Part shown: one piece after another, positions 51,844 through 60,901 of the stretch
Numbering within the stretch: the first letter of the stretch is position 1
Layout of the letters: every line of letters begins with the position of its first letter
NCBI GenBank assembly: GCA_031429105.1
Contig: JANOYV010000096.1
Location: 1 to 64,000 of the forward strand
Direction of reading: 5' to 3'
Length of the DNA stretch: 64,000 bases
From: JAKFWF01 sp031429105
GTDB taxonomy: Bacteria; Pseudomonadota; Alphaproteobacteria; Rhizobiales; Hyphomicrobiaceae
Program-made: the position numbers and the translations under genes
Notes under the pieces: model-generated
Seen by the model: the letters and a program-made list of their open reading frames with translations, nothing else
Databases searched by the model: none
What the model was told of the DNA's origin: nothing

Positions 51844-52817
51844 GCGCTGCCCTCACCAAGTCGCACCCGTGGATCGAGGATGGAATACAAAACATCGACG
51901 ACAAGGTTGATCACAACAAACATCAGCACAATCAGGATCAGGTAGGCGACAATCACAGGACGGTCGAGACTCTGGATTGCCTGAATCAAAAGTTTGCCCA
52001 TGCCGGGCCAGGAAAATATCGTCTCGGTCACCACCGAGAACGCAACGAGATTGCCGAACTCGAGACCGAGCACTGTGACCACGGGGATCAGGATATTTTT
52101 CAACAGGTGGACACCAACCACGCGCCGGTTCGACAACCCCTTGGCACGGGCGAACTTTATGTAATCCTGATGAATAGCCTCACGGGTACCAGCCCGCGTC
52201 AGCCGGATGACCAGACTAATCTTCAACAGCGCTAAATTGAGGGCTGGCAGCAGAATGTGCGACAGACCGTTCAAGGTAAACAGACTCGACGTGATCCCGA
52301 GATAAGTCGCCGTTTCGCCGCGCCCGGTCGATGGCAACCAACCGAGGATCACGGCAAACACCATGATCAACATCAAACCGACCCAGAATGTCGGCAACGA
52401 GAAGCCGACGATCGAACCGGCCATAATGATCTTCGAGAACACGCCTTCCGGCTTCAATCCGGCATAGAGCCCCAGCGGGATACCGAAGACGACCGCCATC
52501 GTGACAGCGGTGAGCGCAAGCTCGATCGTCGCTGGCATGCGCTGCACAATGACCTTCAGTGCCGATTCGCCAAAGATGAAAGAACGACCGAGATCACCGC
52601 GCAACGCGCCGGTCAGAAAATGCCAGTACTGCTCCCATATTGGCCGATCAAGACCCAGCGCCTTGATCGCCGCCTCGATGTCCTTTTGATCTGCCTGGGG
52701 ATTGATCAGCATGTAAACCGGGTCGCCGACCACATGCACACCGAAGAACACGATCAACGACATTACGAATACGACGCCAATGCTCTGGGTGAGGCGTCGG
52801 AGTACAAATGCAGTCAT
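51840..52817 (-). CDS. Dipeptide/oligopeptide ABC transporter, permease (DppB type)
   Basis: A 325-residue inner-membrane protein with about six membrane segments, beginning FVLRRLTQSIGVVFVMSLIVF and containing LGLDRPIWEQYWHFLTGALRGDLGRSF, the DppB/OppB signature. The EAA region is FARAKGLSNRRVVGVHLLKN. It pairs with the DppC-type protein to form the pore. A gap of 43 bases separates it from the binding-protein gene. Confidence 0.92.
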   Translation of the reverse strand: MTAFVLRRLTQSIGVVFVMSLIVFFGVHVVGDPVYMLINPQADQKDIEAAIKALGLDRPIWEQYWHFLTGALRGDLGRSFIFGESALKVIVQRMPATIELALTAVTMAVVFGIPLGLYAGLKPEGVFSKIIMAGSIVGFSLPTFWVGLMLIMVFAVILGWLPSTGRGETATYLGITSSLFTLNGLSHILLPALNLALLKISLVIRLTRAGTREAIHQDYIKFARAKGLSNRRVVGVHLLKNILIPVVTVLGLEFGNLVAFSVVTETIFSWPGMGKLLIQAIQSLDRPVIVAYLILIVLMFVVINLVVDVLYSILDPRVRLGEGSA

Positions 52818-52860
52818 TCCCGGCCTCCCCCTCGTCTCGCTGCGTCCGTCCGACCAATCG

Positions 52861-54450
52861 CTAGTCTTTGGTCACACCCATAACGAGGGTGTACTCATTG
52901 GAGCGCGCTGCGATCTTCAGCCCCTTTTTCGCCCCCCAGGTATTGATCGGATAGTGCGACGGGATGATTGCCACGTCATCCATGGCCAGTTCGACCGCCT
53001 GGGACAACAACGCTGCCCGCTTCACATCATCGACCGTTGCCAAAGCATCAGCGGTCAATTGGTCGACCTGCGCGTTCGAGTAGCGCCCACGATTGGCCGT
53101 GCCGGTTCCCTTATCTTTATCGAACGTGCCGACCAGAGGTTTCAACGAGCCCGACGTTTCGCTGGTATCAGAGCTCCACCCGACAAGAATGAACGAGAAC
53201 TCCGGAAGACCCGCTGCACCTGCAGATGCGCGCGTGAAGAAAACCGCCGGCGGCAATGTTTCGATCGACGTTTCAATTCCAAGTCGCGTCAACATCTGGG
53301 CGACCGCCTCAGCGATTTTGACGTCGTTGGTGTAACGGCCATTGGGGCCATGCAACGTCATCTTGAAGCCATTCGGGAAGCCTGCCTCAGTCAACAACTT
53401 CTTGGCGCCCTCCAGATCAAACGGAACTGGCTTGACCTTAGCTGACACGCCAAAGAACTGATCGGCAAGGAATTGGCCGGCCGGCAGCGCAACGCCTTCC
53501 ATCACTCGGGAGACAATCGCATCGCGGTTGATCGCTTTCGAAAGCGCTAGCCTTACGCGTTTATCGCGCAATGGGTTCTTGATCGCTGAGCCATCCTTGG
53601 CTTTGATAAACGGCGTTTCTTCGCGGAACTGATCCATATGGAAATAGATCACGCGGTTCGACACGCCTTGGCTCAACGAAATCTTCGGTTCTTTCTTTAG
53701 GCGTTCGATATCAGCAGTCGGCACGTCGTCGATAATATCGACGTCACCTGCCAAAAGTGCTGCAACGCGCGCCGGACCGGCCTTAATCGGTTTGAACGTC
53801 ACTTTGTCGTAGGCGGCCTTGGTGCCCCAGTAATCGGGGTTTTTTACCATTTCTATTTTATCGCCGGGGACAAACGAGCCGAACTTGAACGGACCGGTTC
53901 CCACGGCCGCTTTGCCGGAATTGTAATCTTCGGTCTTGGCACCATCGCCTGACTTCTTTGAAACGATCAGAAGGTTGGTCAACTCCGTCGGCAGCAGCGG
54001 GGCAGGTGCTGGCGTCGAGACTTGGATCGTCAAGTCGTCAATTTTTTTCAGCGTTTTGCCTTTGATGGATGAGGCAAAGCTAGACGGGCTGTTCGGCACG
54101 TTGGGTGCGCGTTCGAAGGTAAAGACAACATCGTCAGCCGTGAACGGCGCACCGTCGTGCCATTTCACGCCAGCCCGCAGCTTGAACTCCCAGATATTGC
54201 CGTCGAGCACTTTCCAGCTTTCGGCAAGCCCAGGCACCAACTTGCCGGCTGGGTCCGTCTCGACCAGACGCTCGAAGATGTGGCTGAGAAGTGCATTATT
54301 CGGCGTCAGGTTATGGAAATGCGGGTCCATGGCAGACGGTTCAGCGGCGAGGCCAATTTTCAGATCTTCGGCCATCAACGGCGCAGCTGCACCGATAGCC
54401 AACCCAAAGATTGCAGCCGATATCTGGCCAATTTGTCTGAACTTGATCAT
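52861..54450 (-). CDS. Dipeptide/oligopeptide-type ABC transporter binding protein
   Basis: A 529-residue periplasmic receptor of the SBP_bac_5 family. A signal peptide (about 1-27, ending APLMAE) precedes LKIGLAAEPSAMDPHFHNLTPNNALLSHIFERLV and later GTGPFKFGSFVPGDKIEMVKNPDYWG, the typical blocks. Such proteins bind peptides, opines, glutathione or sugars, so the ligand remains open. It is the first gene of the five-gene operon. The ruined LysR gene divergent from it may once have regulated this importer. Confidence 0.9.
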   Translation of the reverse strand: MIKFRQIGQISAAIFGLAIGAAAPLMAEDLKIGLAAEPSAMDPHFHNLTPNNALLSHIFERLVETDPAGKLVPGLAESWKVLDGNIWEFKLRAGVKWHDGAPFTADDVVFTFERAPNVPNSPSSFASSIKGKTLKKIDDLTIQVSTPAPAPLLPTELTNLLIVSKKSGDGAKTEDYNSGKAAVGTGPFKFGSFVPGDKIEMVKNPDYWGTKAAYDKVTFKPIKAGPARVAALLAGDVDIIDDVPTADIERLKKEPKISLSQGVSNRVIYFHMDQFREETPFIKAKDGSAIKNPLRDKRVRLALSKAINRDAIVSRVMEGVALPAGQFLADQFFGVSAKVKPVPFDLEGAKKLLTEAGFPNGFKMTLHGPNGRYTNDVKIAEAVAQMLTRLGIETSIETLPPAVFFTRASAGAAGLPEFSFILVGWSSDTSETSGSLKPLVGTFDKDKGTGTANRGRYSNAQVDQLTADALATVDDVKRAALLSQAVELAMDDVAIIPSHYPINTWGAKKGLKIAARSNEYTLVMGVTKD

Positions 54451-54609
54451 CGATGCACTCTTTCGTTGCCAGCCACACTCACGGAAACGCTAGCATACGA
54501 AAAACGCACGTAGAAGGCTGTACATTATGCGTTTTGGTCATAGATTGATGCGTCGTCCAAGCGAAACACCCGACTGGCGCACCAGATACCACCATTGGGA
54601 CTCGTAAAC

Positions 54610-55405
54610 ATGCGCCATTCCTATCGCAGCCTTCGCGAGTTCGAGGCTCTGCGCATGTTGATTGCAACCGGCACTGCAACTGCCGCCGCCCGACGTCTGG
54701 GTATTTCACAATCGGCCGTCAGTCGTGCCATTACACAGTTGGAAACACGGCTTGGTCAAGTGCTGTTCGAGCGCCGCCAGGGCCGCATGTCGCCGACCGC
54801 CGACTATCGCCCATCAGTTTCTTGCCGCACGGATCGCTTCGTTCCAAAAGGCGCACCCAGGGCAGAAGGTTACATTTGAAATTCAAACCGGCGACGAAGT
54901 GCTGGCCGGCGTAGCGGATCAGCGCCATGACATCGGCATCACCGATCTCAGTGCGGAACACGCAGGCGTCAGGTTCGAGCCGTTTTTTCGAACATAAGCG
55001 GTGTGCATCTTTGCCAAGGGCAACGCGCTCTCAAAATTGAAAACGATTTCAATCGAGGATCTGGCTGATCAACCTTTGGTCGTTGTGACCCGCCGCCACT
55101 GCGTCTGATCCATCATCGAAATCATGTTTGCAGCCGCTGGAGTGGAACCGAAGATTGTGACGGAAACAGCAACATTCGTCGCGCTGGTAGAGCTTGTTCG
55201 CCGCGGGCTTGGCTGCGCAATTCTCAACCCGTTCCCCGGAGGTTATGGCCTGGACCCATCGGTCGAAATGCGATTGTTACATCCAGGCTTCAGATACCAG
55301 ACGTGCTTCATTACGGCGGCTGCAAAGCTTTTGCCAGCACTAGGGCGCACATTCCGGCACGTCAGACAGAATCTAGGCAAATACCCGTATTGCGTGTCGT
55401 GCTGA
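54610..55405 (+). pseudogene. LysR-type regulator, disrupted
   Basis: Remains of a LysR-type regulator divergent from the dipeptide-type importer. The first part (SLREFEALRMLIATGTATAAARRLGISQSAVSRAITQLE) is an intact helix-turn-helix in one frame up to about 54800. After an apparent internal deletion the frame changes and the ligand domain continues (PPTIAHQFLAARIASFQKAHP), but it meets TAA at 54995 and TGA at 55106. The last part (FAAAGVEPKIVTETATFVALVELV, then GCAILNPFP) runs to 55405. The linker helix is lost, perhaps 30-40 codons. No functional full-length protein can be made. Confidence 0.85.
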
Positions 55406-55409
55406 AGGA

Positions 55410-55439
55410 AGGTTCGCTAGCCGCGAGGCCAGCGAACCT
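55410..55439. terminator. Strong hairpin between convergent genes
   Basis: AGGTTCGCT (55410-55418) is inverted as AGCGAACCT (55431-55439), with an inner GCC/GGC stem after one mismatch and a GCGA loop. It lies between the end of the LysR pseudogene (55405) and the end of the peptidase-like gene (55448), where a bidirectional terminator is expected. There is no pure T-run; on the minus strand a CCTTCCTT stretch follows, so termination is plausible but not certain. Confidence 0.6.
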
Positions 55440-55447
55440 GAAAGTCA

Positions 55448-56092
55448 TCAGAATGGCCGACGCGGACCGGTATCGACGTGGAACAAGCCACCACCGTAGT
55501 GCTTGTAGCCGCCGCCAAGGCTGGCAAGGTAACTCGCCGCACCTGAAATGTTGCCGCTGACCCTGAAATCTACTGCATCGCCGGAGAGGTGATAGGATTT
55601 CGGCGCTCCACCAACGCGAGAATTGTGGCCGGCACTGCGGCATGTCGATGAAACAGTGACGCTGCCGTAGCTGGCGGCGACAGCTGAAACGGCGCTGCGC
55701 AAGCTACCGTTCAAACAACCTGAATCGGCAACCCAACGGACGTTACCACTGCCGCCGGACAAACTACGCCCAGGCTTCGGAGCGCTGAAGTCGGTGTCAC
55801 GTCCAAGACTGGCAACCTGACGACCGCGGCTCGCTGCACGCCGCGAACCGGTTGACTCGGCATCGCTGTCGGAATTGCGCGAATTACTTCTGCTAGACGA
55901 GCGGCGCAAGGTTGCGCGCTCTTCCTGGCTTACCGTGCCAGCACCAATTTTATTAAACTGACCTCCCGTCATTGTTTCAAGCGATCCGTCGGCCATTGCT
56001 ACATTCGAACCGGCAGCGGCGATGACGAGCATGGCCATTGGCAACAATAAAAACTTCAGCGCCAACGCGGCGCGGTTGAAAGTTGTACGCAT
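55448..56092 (-). CDS. Exported M15-type peptidase-like protein (DUF882/YcbK family)
   Basis: A 214-residue exported protein. A signal segment covers about 1-34. A serine-, arginine- and aspartate-rich low-complexity stretch (about 63-92) links to the catalytic domain. The metal-site pattern is intact: His168 and Asp175 (SYHLSGDAVDF) and His205 (GGGLFHVDTG), as in peptidoglycan peptidases of the M15/DUF882 group. It probably cuts peptide cross-links or trims peptidoglycan in the periplasm. A lone gene, with a strong hairpin downstream. Confidence 0.85.
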   Translation of the reverse strand: MRTTFNRAALALKFLLLPMAMLVIAAAGSNVAMADGSLETMTGGQFNKIGAGTVSQEERATLRRSSSRSNSRNSDSDAESTGSRRAASRGRQVASLGRDTDFSAPKPGRSLSGGSGNVRWVADSGCLNGSLRSAVSAVAASYGSVTVSSTCRSAGHNSRVGGAPKSYHLSGDAVDFRVSGNISGAASYLASLGGGYKHYGGGLFHVDTGPRRPF

Positions 56093-56341
56093 GACGATAA
56101 CTCCTTAACCCGTTTTTCGAAGTGCCGAGTGCGTGGCGAACTGTTTCGCCGTCAAACCCCTATTGCACCGTGCACGGCGGGTCCCATAGGCGCGTTTGTT
56201 CCGAATCGGGACAGCATTCTTAATGACTGGTTAACGATAAAGTTTTGATCAAAGTAAACAGTTAGGTTTTACTTGGGCAATACTTGGTTAATCAAAATTC
56301 GCGAAACCAGGCCAAGTGAGCAAAGCGAACGCATCGGCGCT

Positions 56342-57121
56342 TTATGTCGGCGACTTAAGGCTCGAACCCGCCGCCGCCAGGTAGGCCGTGGAGCCTTCAC
56401 TCAACAGTTTGGGAACGTGGGTATAGATATACAGACAGCCAGCGCCGAGGACCTCGGGCAGTGCGTCGGCTGTGGCTGGCATACCTGGTGCTTTGCCAGC
56501 GCTGCGAATGGCTGCAATTGTTTCGGCGATGGCTTGGGCAACAGGCGGTGCTTTCGGGTTCCCGGGATGCCCCATGGACTGGGATAGATCAGATGGACCA
56601 ACAAAAAATACATCGACACCTTCGACTTTCAGCATTTCGTCGATATTTGGCAATGCCGCTTGGTGCTCGATTTGCACGCAAACGAGCGACTGGGCATTAG
56701 CTTGTTCCGTAAAGTCAGCCATCTTGGCTCCAAGCCCCCAGCGATCCGGCCGGGTGCCAGCAGCAAGTCCGCGTCCGCCTCCTTTGCCAAACTTGACGGC
56801 AGCAACTGCGCGCCTGGCATCATCTGCCGTATTCACATGCGGCACCTGCACACCCATGACACCCCGATCCATCAGGGCTGTAATTTCACTCGAGGTGTTG
56901 GATTTCGGACGCCCGATCGGCGTGATGCCAACCGCGTCAGCCGCCATGCACATCAACTCGACATCGCCCGGTCCGATCGAGCCATGTTCACAATCGATCA
57001 GGACCCAATCAAAACCAGCGTAACCGATCATTTCGACCAGTTGCGGCGATGGGAACATGATTGAGCAACCGAAGGATGGCTGACCGTTCGCTATGTTTTG
57101 CTTCATGCGGTTCGGTTTCAT
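56342..57121 (-). CDS. HpcH/HpaI-family aldolase
   Basis: A 259-residue class II (metal-dependent) pyruvate aldolase family protein: GFDWVLIDCEHG, MDRGVMGVQVPHVNTADDARRAV, CVQIEHQAALPNIDEMLKVEGVDVFFVGPSDLSQSMG. The family cleaves 4-hydroxy-2-oxo acids to pyruvate and an aldehyde. The QIEH stretch has His where QIET is usual; the catalytic arginine and histidine regions look normal. It overlaps the exporter gene upstream by four bases, so the two are in one operon. The true substrate is unknown. Confidence 0.85.
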   Translation of the reverse strand: MKPNRMKQNIANGQPSFGCSIMFPSPQLVEMIGYAGFDWVLIDCEHGSIGPGDVELMCMAADAVGITPIGRPKSNTSSEITALMDRGVMGVQVPHVNTADDARRAVAAVKFGKGGGRGLAAGTRPDRWGLGAKMADFTEQANAQSLVCVQIEHQAALPNIDEMLKVEGVDVFFVGPSDLSQSMGHPGNPKAPPVAQAIAETIAAIRSAGKAPGMPATADALPEVLGAGCLYIYTHVPKLLSEGSTAYLAAAGSSLKSPT

Positions 57122-58029
57122 CGGGCTATCTCCTCGACACGGCGGTTGGCCTGCCTTTGCAGAACGCGCTCACGGTGGAAGGTATAAATGCCGGCCAAAC
57201 TGACCGCAGAGATGCCAACCATTGCCGGCAAATCAGGAATATGCCCCCAAATGGCGAAGCCCAGGAGCAACGCCCATACGATTCCCGCATAGCGGAACGG
57301 CGCCACGACCGAAATTTCAGCTGATCGGACGGCGGTTATCACACATAGCTGGCCGACCATTGAGAGCACGCCTGCGCCCATGAGCATCCCGACTTCAAGC
57401 GCGCGGGGTGTATGCCAGGTTTCGAATAGACAGCCGACGAGACTAGCGAGCGTTACAGCCGCAGCTGAGACCGCGAGGATTAAAGGCGTCGGCATCAGCG
57501 GGTCGATCCGACGGGTCGAGATATCGCGGACTGCTGCACAAACCACCGACAAAATGGCGCAGACCGACCACCAGTTGAAGGCACTTGTCCCAGGTTTTAC
57601 GATGAGCAAGGCTCCCAGCAGGCCGACAGCGACAGCGCTCCAGCGGCGCATCCCGACCTTTTCGCCAAGAAATAGCGCCGAACCAGCCGTCATCGTCAGC
57701 GGCGCAACCTGAAGCACTGCCATGATATCGGCAAAGTGCATGCGTCCGAGCGCCGCTTGGAACAACAACGATGCCGTGACGTCGCCGCCGGCCCGCAGTC
57801 CCATGGCTCCTGTAAAGGCCCGCTTAATCTGGCCCCCGGCGCCGGTTAGATAAGCAAAAGTCGTTACTAGGCATGCAGCGGTCAAACTGCGGATAAACAT
57901 GGTCTGCGTTGTCGGCAGCTGGGTTGCTGCGAGTTTCATCAACGCATCGCCGCAGCAAAACACCGCCGTTGCCGCGACCATTGCGAGAATGCCGCGCGTT
58001 GTGCCCGTTAAGCTTGAAAACCATCTCAT
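57118..58029 (-). CDS. DMT-superfamily transporter (EamA type), copy 2
   Basis: A 303-residue protein with about ten hydrophobic segments in two EamA repeats: GILAMVAATAVFCCGDALMKLAATQLP at the N terminus and VSTRR-type loop in the middle, ending LAGIYTFHRERVLQRQ. It is similar throughout to the gene directly upstream (58026-58952). ATG 58029 overlaps that gene's stop codon by four bases. Members export metabolites or amino acids. The operon HpaI-EamA-EamA suggests a metabolite connected to the aldolase, which cannot be named here. Confidence 0.88.
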   Translation of the reverse strand: MRWFSSLTGTTRGILAMVAATAVFCCGDALMKLAATQLPTTQTMFIRSLTAACLVTTFAYLTGAGGQIKRAFTGAMGLRAGGDVTASLLFQAALGRMHFADIMAVLQVAPLTMTAGSALFLGEKVGMRRWSAVAVGLLGALLIVKPGTSAFNWWSVCAILSVVCAAVRDISTRRIDPLMPTPLILAVSAAAVTLASLVGCLFETWHTPRALEVGMLMGAGVLSMVGQLCVITAVRSAEISVVAPFRYAGIVWALLLGFAIWGHIPDLPAMVGISAVSLAGIYTFHRERVLQRQANRRVEEIAR

Positions 58030-58952
58030 GAATGGCCAGCCTTCGTTGCCGCCTCGTGCTTGCGCACCATTTCGCGATGGAAGGTGTATGCGCCAGCGCC
58101 AACCACAATTGCGATACCCACCCAAGTCGGCCAGTCGGGTACTTCGTTGAAAAGGACGTAGGCCCAAACAAGTGCGAAAAGCATTGATGTATACCGGAAC
58201 GGCGCAACGACAGCGATGTCGCCACAGCGCATCGCAATGATCGAGCCGTAGTAGCCACCTGTTACGCCAAGCGCGGAGACGGCAAGGCTTGCGACAATTC
58301 CGAGTGTTGGATCAGTCCAGGTTTCAAGCGGGCGGATACATATCCCGGAAAGCGTGACAGCCATCGACGACACCAAAATGATCAGTAAGGCCGGCACCGC
58401 ATTGCCCAGCACGCGCGTTACGAGGTCTCGGACTGCGACGAAGAATACGCATGCCACGATTAATAGTGCTGCAGGATTGAACGCACTCGTGCCCGGCCGG
58501 ATGATCAACAAAACGCCAATTAGGCCGACCACTGTTGCCAACCATCGCCGCCAACCTACCGGCTCTTTAAGGAACAGCGCTGCGCCTGCCGTAACCGCTA
58601 GCGGCGTAAACTGCCCGATTGCAGCAGCATCCGCGAACGGTAGACGCAACAGGCCCGCAAAGAAAAACAGCGTGGCACCGACTTCGACCACCGTGCGAAG
58701 CGCCATCACGGGCGTGAACACGCGACGATAATTGGCAATGTCACCCGTCACGATGGCCAGCGTTGCGACCAGCATCGTCGCAAATAAGCCGCGCAGGAAC
58801 ATGATTTGCCCGATCGGCATATCGGCACCCACTTGTTTGATCAGCGTATCGCTCGAAACGAAGCACGCCATGCTGAACAACATGGCTGCAATCCCGCGTG
58901 CATTCGAACCGCGCGTCATATCGACTTTGTGCGCCTTATGGAGCGTTGCCAT
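58026..58952 (-). CDS. DMT-superfamily transporter (EamA type), copy 1
   Basis: A 308-residue protein with about ten membrane segments and two EamA repeats: ARGIAAMLFSMACFVSSDTLIKQVGADMPIGQIMF, GWRRWLATVVGLIGVLLIIRPG and VPDWPTWVGIAIVVGAGAYTFHRE. ATG 58952 is used; ATG 58919 would begin nearer the first helix. It is the first gene of the exporter-aldolase operon and a tandem duplicate of copy 2. The duplicate pair may form a hetero-dimer or just export related compounds. Confidence 0.88.
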   Translation of the reverse strand: MATLHKAHKVDMTRGSNARGIAAMLFSMACFVSSDTLIKQVGADMPIGQIMFLRGLFATMLVATLAIVTGDIANYRRVFTPVMALRTVVEVGATLFFFAGLLRLPFADAAAIGQFTPLAVTAGAALFLKEPVGWRRWLATVVGLIGVLLIIRPGTSAFNPAALLIVACVFFVAVRDLVTRVLGNAVPALLIILVSSMAVTLSGICIRPLETWTDPTLGIVASLAVSALGVTGGYYGSIIAMRCGDIAVVAPFRYTSMLFALVWAYVLFNEVPDWPTWVGIAIVVGAGAYTFHREMVRKHEAATKAGHS

Positions 58953-59100
58953 CGCAGCCGCCGTCCCCCCAATTTTATCGTCGAGCGATCAGCGACGACG
59001 CGATGCCACGTCATTGCATGTGAGGGGCTGGTTCGAAAGGCGCAACAGCGCATGGCTCTAGCGCGCTGTGGAGAACATGTTCTTGGCCCGCGTGGAGAAC

Positions 59101-60291
59101 TCACGGCCTGTCTGGCGCATATCCAAGTGCCGAGCGTTGCCACGCTGCTGACCAAGTTGCGGGCGCGCGTTCCTTCGGCTGGCTCGCCGATCGGCCACTG
59201 CCAGTAAACGCCACTTCGATAGGCGGCACTTGCGCGTTTGATGCAGTGACGCGTGGTGGCGATGGTTTTGTCGTAACTTTAGGTATCGGCTTTGCGGATC
59301 GCGGACTGTCTTTGGTGATGCGCCCGGTGTTTGCAACCGAGGCTCGCTTGACAGATACCACCGGCGCCTGGATCGGCATTATCGCCTTGATGAACCCAAT
59401 CTTCGGTGCGGTCGGTTTTAGCACCAAGTCATGCGCCGGTTGCGCCATCACAAGATCAACTGCAATCAATGGTGCGCGTGGTTGAGCCACTGCCAAACTG
59501 GCGCGGGGGAGTTCGAGCGAGGCTGCCTTAACCGCCAGATTTGTCTGCGTGCGCGCAAGTAGTCCGCCATTGAGATCAACGAGCTCGATGTCAACGATTT
59601 GGGTCGCCGAATTGACCGTATACACAGTCAAGTTCAAATCGCTGACGGCCTGGGGATCGATCAACCAGGTTCCAGCCGCTCCGGGGTGACCGACCGAAAG
59701 ACCGACATAGGGCGGCAGGCTAGCGATTCGAATCAAGGAGCCCAATGGCACCTGCCCTCGTTCGCTGAAATTAATGCTGAACGGGGTCGCCCGCCCTACT
59801 TCAGCTTCAACTTGGCCGGGCACAATGAGCGCCAATGGCGCTTCACTGGATAAGGATTGCATCGTCGGCGGCCCCATCAGGGAGGGCGCTGCAAATGCAC
59901 TGACCGATCGATCTTGTGAAGCAACCAAAGCTGCATTGTTCTGTTGTTGAAGTAGTGCGACGGGTCGGGCGACGATGAGTGGTGCAGTCAGCATCGGCAA
60001 AACCAGTAAGAGCCCGATCAGGAGTGGCAGACCGAACCCACCGCAAAATGCCGCAGCCAAACGACCGTTGTCGCTCAGTCTGTCTTTACAGGCGCCGCGC
60101 AGCATTAACGCCATTTCGGCCAAGCACGCTTGATAGACCGAAATCTGCGTGTCCACTGCTTTGGATACCACGAATTGTGATGACGTGCCGTCATGCAGCC
60201 CGTCAACTCGATTGAGAATCGTTCGCAACGTCGGACTGCCGTGAATTTCCGTCACAGTGCCGATGGTGGCTATATTGGGGAGCAACGACAT
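59101..60291 (-). CDS. Hypothetical membrane-anchored protein
   Basis: I do not recognise this family. The 396-residue product has a helical N-terminal cytoplasmic part, one hydrophobic segment at about 82-107, a domain of about 150 residues with strand-like pattern (PFSINFSERGQVPLGSLIRIASLPPYVGLSVG, then VYTVNSATQIVDIELVDLNG) recalling immunoglobulin-like modules, and a basic, proline-, serine- and lysine-rich C-terminal tail. The start is uncertain: ATG 60291 is used, but TTG 60378 and GTG 60375 are in frame. It is divergent from the thiamine genes. Its layout (single membrane helix, exposed beta domain, basic tail) suggests an envelope protein. Confidence 0.55.
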   Translation of the reverse strand: MSLLPNIATIGTVTEIHGSPTLRTILNRVDGLHDGTSSQFVVSKAVDTQISVYQACLAEMALMLRGACKDRLSDNGRLAAAFCGGFGLPLLIGLLLVLPMLTAPLIVARPVALLQQQNNAALVASQDRSVSAFAAPSLMGPPTMQSLSSEAPLALIVPGQVEAEVGRATPFSINFSERGQVPLGSLIRIASLPPYVGLSVGHPGAAGTWLIDPQAVSDLNLTVYTVNSATQIVDIELVDLNGGLLARTQTNLAVKAASLELPRASLAVAQPRAPLIAVDLVMAQPAHDLVLKPTAPKIGFIKAIMPIQAPVVSVKRASVANTGRITKDSPRSAKPIPKVTTKPSPPRVTASNAQVPPIEVAFTGSGRSASQPKERAPATWSAAWQRSALGYAPDRP

Positions 60292-60609
60292 GGGAAACGC
60301 TCGCAGCTGCTTGATCGACAGACCCCATTTTGGGTCCAAAAGCACCGGATCGGGCTCCCCACGCGAGCTCGACACCAACTATCATCGTCCAATTGCCCCC
60401 GCGACTGCGGCGAACTTCAGGCAGATTATATAAAAACAACTATAACCGACTATATTTATTTGAAAATTACATCACATTTGCAACCGCGCATCGCGGAATT
60501 GAGGCGACTTGGTAAACACAGCACCATGCGGCATACAAACGAATTGCCGACGGTAATGACATGAGAACCGTTGTTGTCGAACGACCATGCAAGGCGCTAC
60601 GTAAAGCAA
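60292..60609. other. 318-base region ahead of the thiamine genes
   Basis: Divergent promoter space. The part around 60420-60480 is clearly AT-rich, unlike its surroundings, and is a likely promoter zone. I looked for the conserved CTGAGA and ACC-TGATC parts of a thiamine-pyrophosphate riboswitch in front of thiS and did not find them. Up to 60378 may instead code for the N terminus of the membrane protein on the minus strand. Confidence 0.5.
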
Positions 60610-60849
60610 ATGGACAGCACAAACGAAAACAGTACATGCGCAGTGCCGCCGCTCATACTGGTCATCAATGGGCATCCGCTCACCGTTTCTGCTTTGACCC
60701 TAGCAGACCTCTTGAGCGAGACGGGCTATGGTGACGCTAAAGTCGCTACTGCCCGCAATGGTGACTTTGTGCCGGAACGGCTTCGCGCTAGCACGAAGTT
60801 GGTTGACGGTGACCGGATCGAGATATTGAGCCCGCGACAAGGCGGGTAG
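60610..60849 (+). CDS. thiS: Sulphur-carrier protein ThiS
   Basis: A 79-residue ubiquitin-fold carrier ending in Gly-Gly, where sulphur is attached as thiocarboxylate. The fold is seen in LILVINGHPLTVSALTLADLLSETGY and the C-terminal DRIEILSPRQGG. It hands sulphur to ThiG for the thiazole ring. About 17 residues before the fold are extra relative to short ThiS proteins. ATG 60610 is chosen; the frame extends upstream without support. First of three thiamine genes in a row. Confidence 0.9.
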   Translation: MDSTNENSTCAVPPLILVINGHPLTVSALTLADLLSETGYGDAKVATARNGDFVPERLRASTKLVDGDRIEILSPRQGG

Positions 60850-60901
60850 TCTAGTGCCGCGCTCAACACTGAGGTCGAATGTTACGTCTAAAGGCCAAAA
60901 C

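Noticed and set aside
47026..54525. Identical 14-mer AGAAGGCTGTACAT before the AsmA gene and before the LysR pseudogene
   Set aside because: Several repeats of 14 bases are expected by chance in 64 kb, and the two contexts share no other sequence.
60379..60609. Possible thiamine-pyrophosphate riboswitch before thiS
   Set aside because: The conserved CTGAGA and ACC-TGATC-type segments were not found; only an AT-rich promoter-like stretch is visible.
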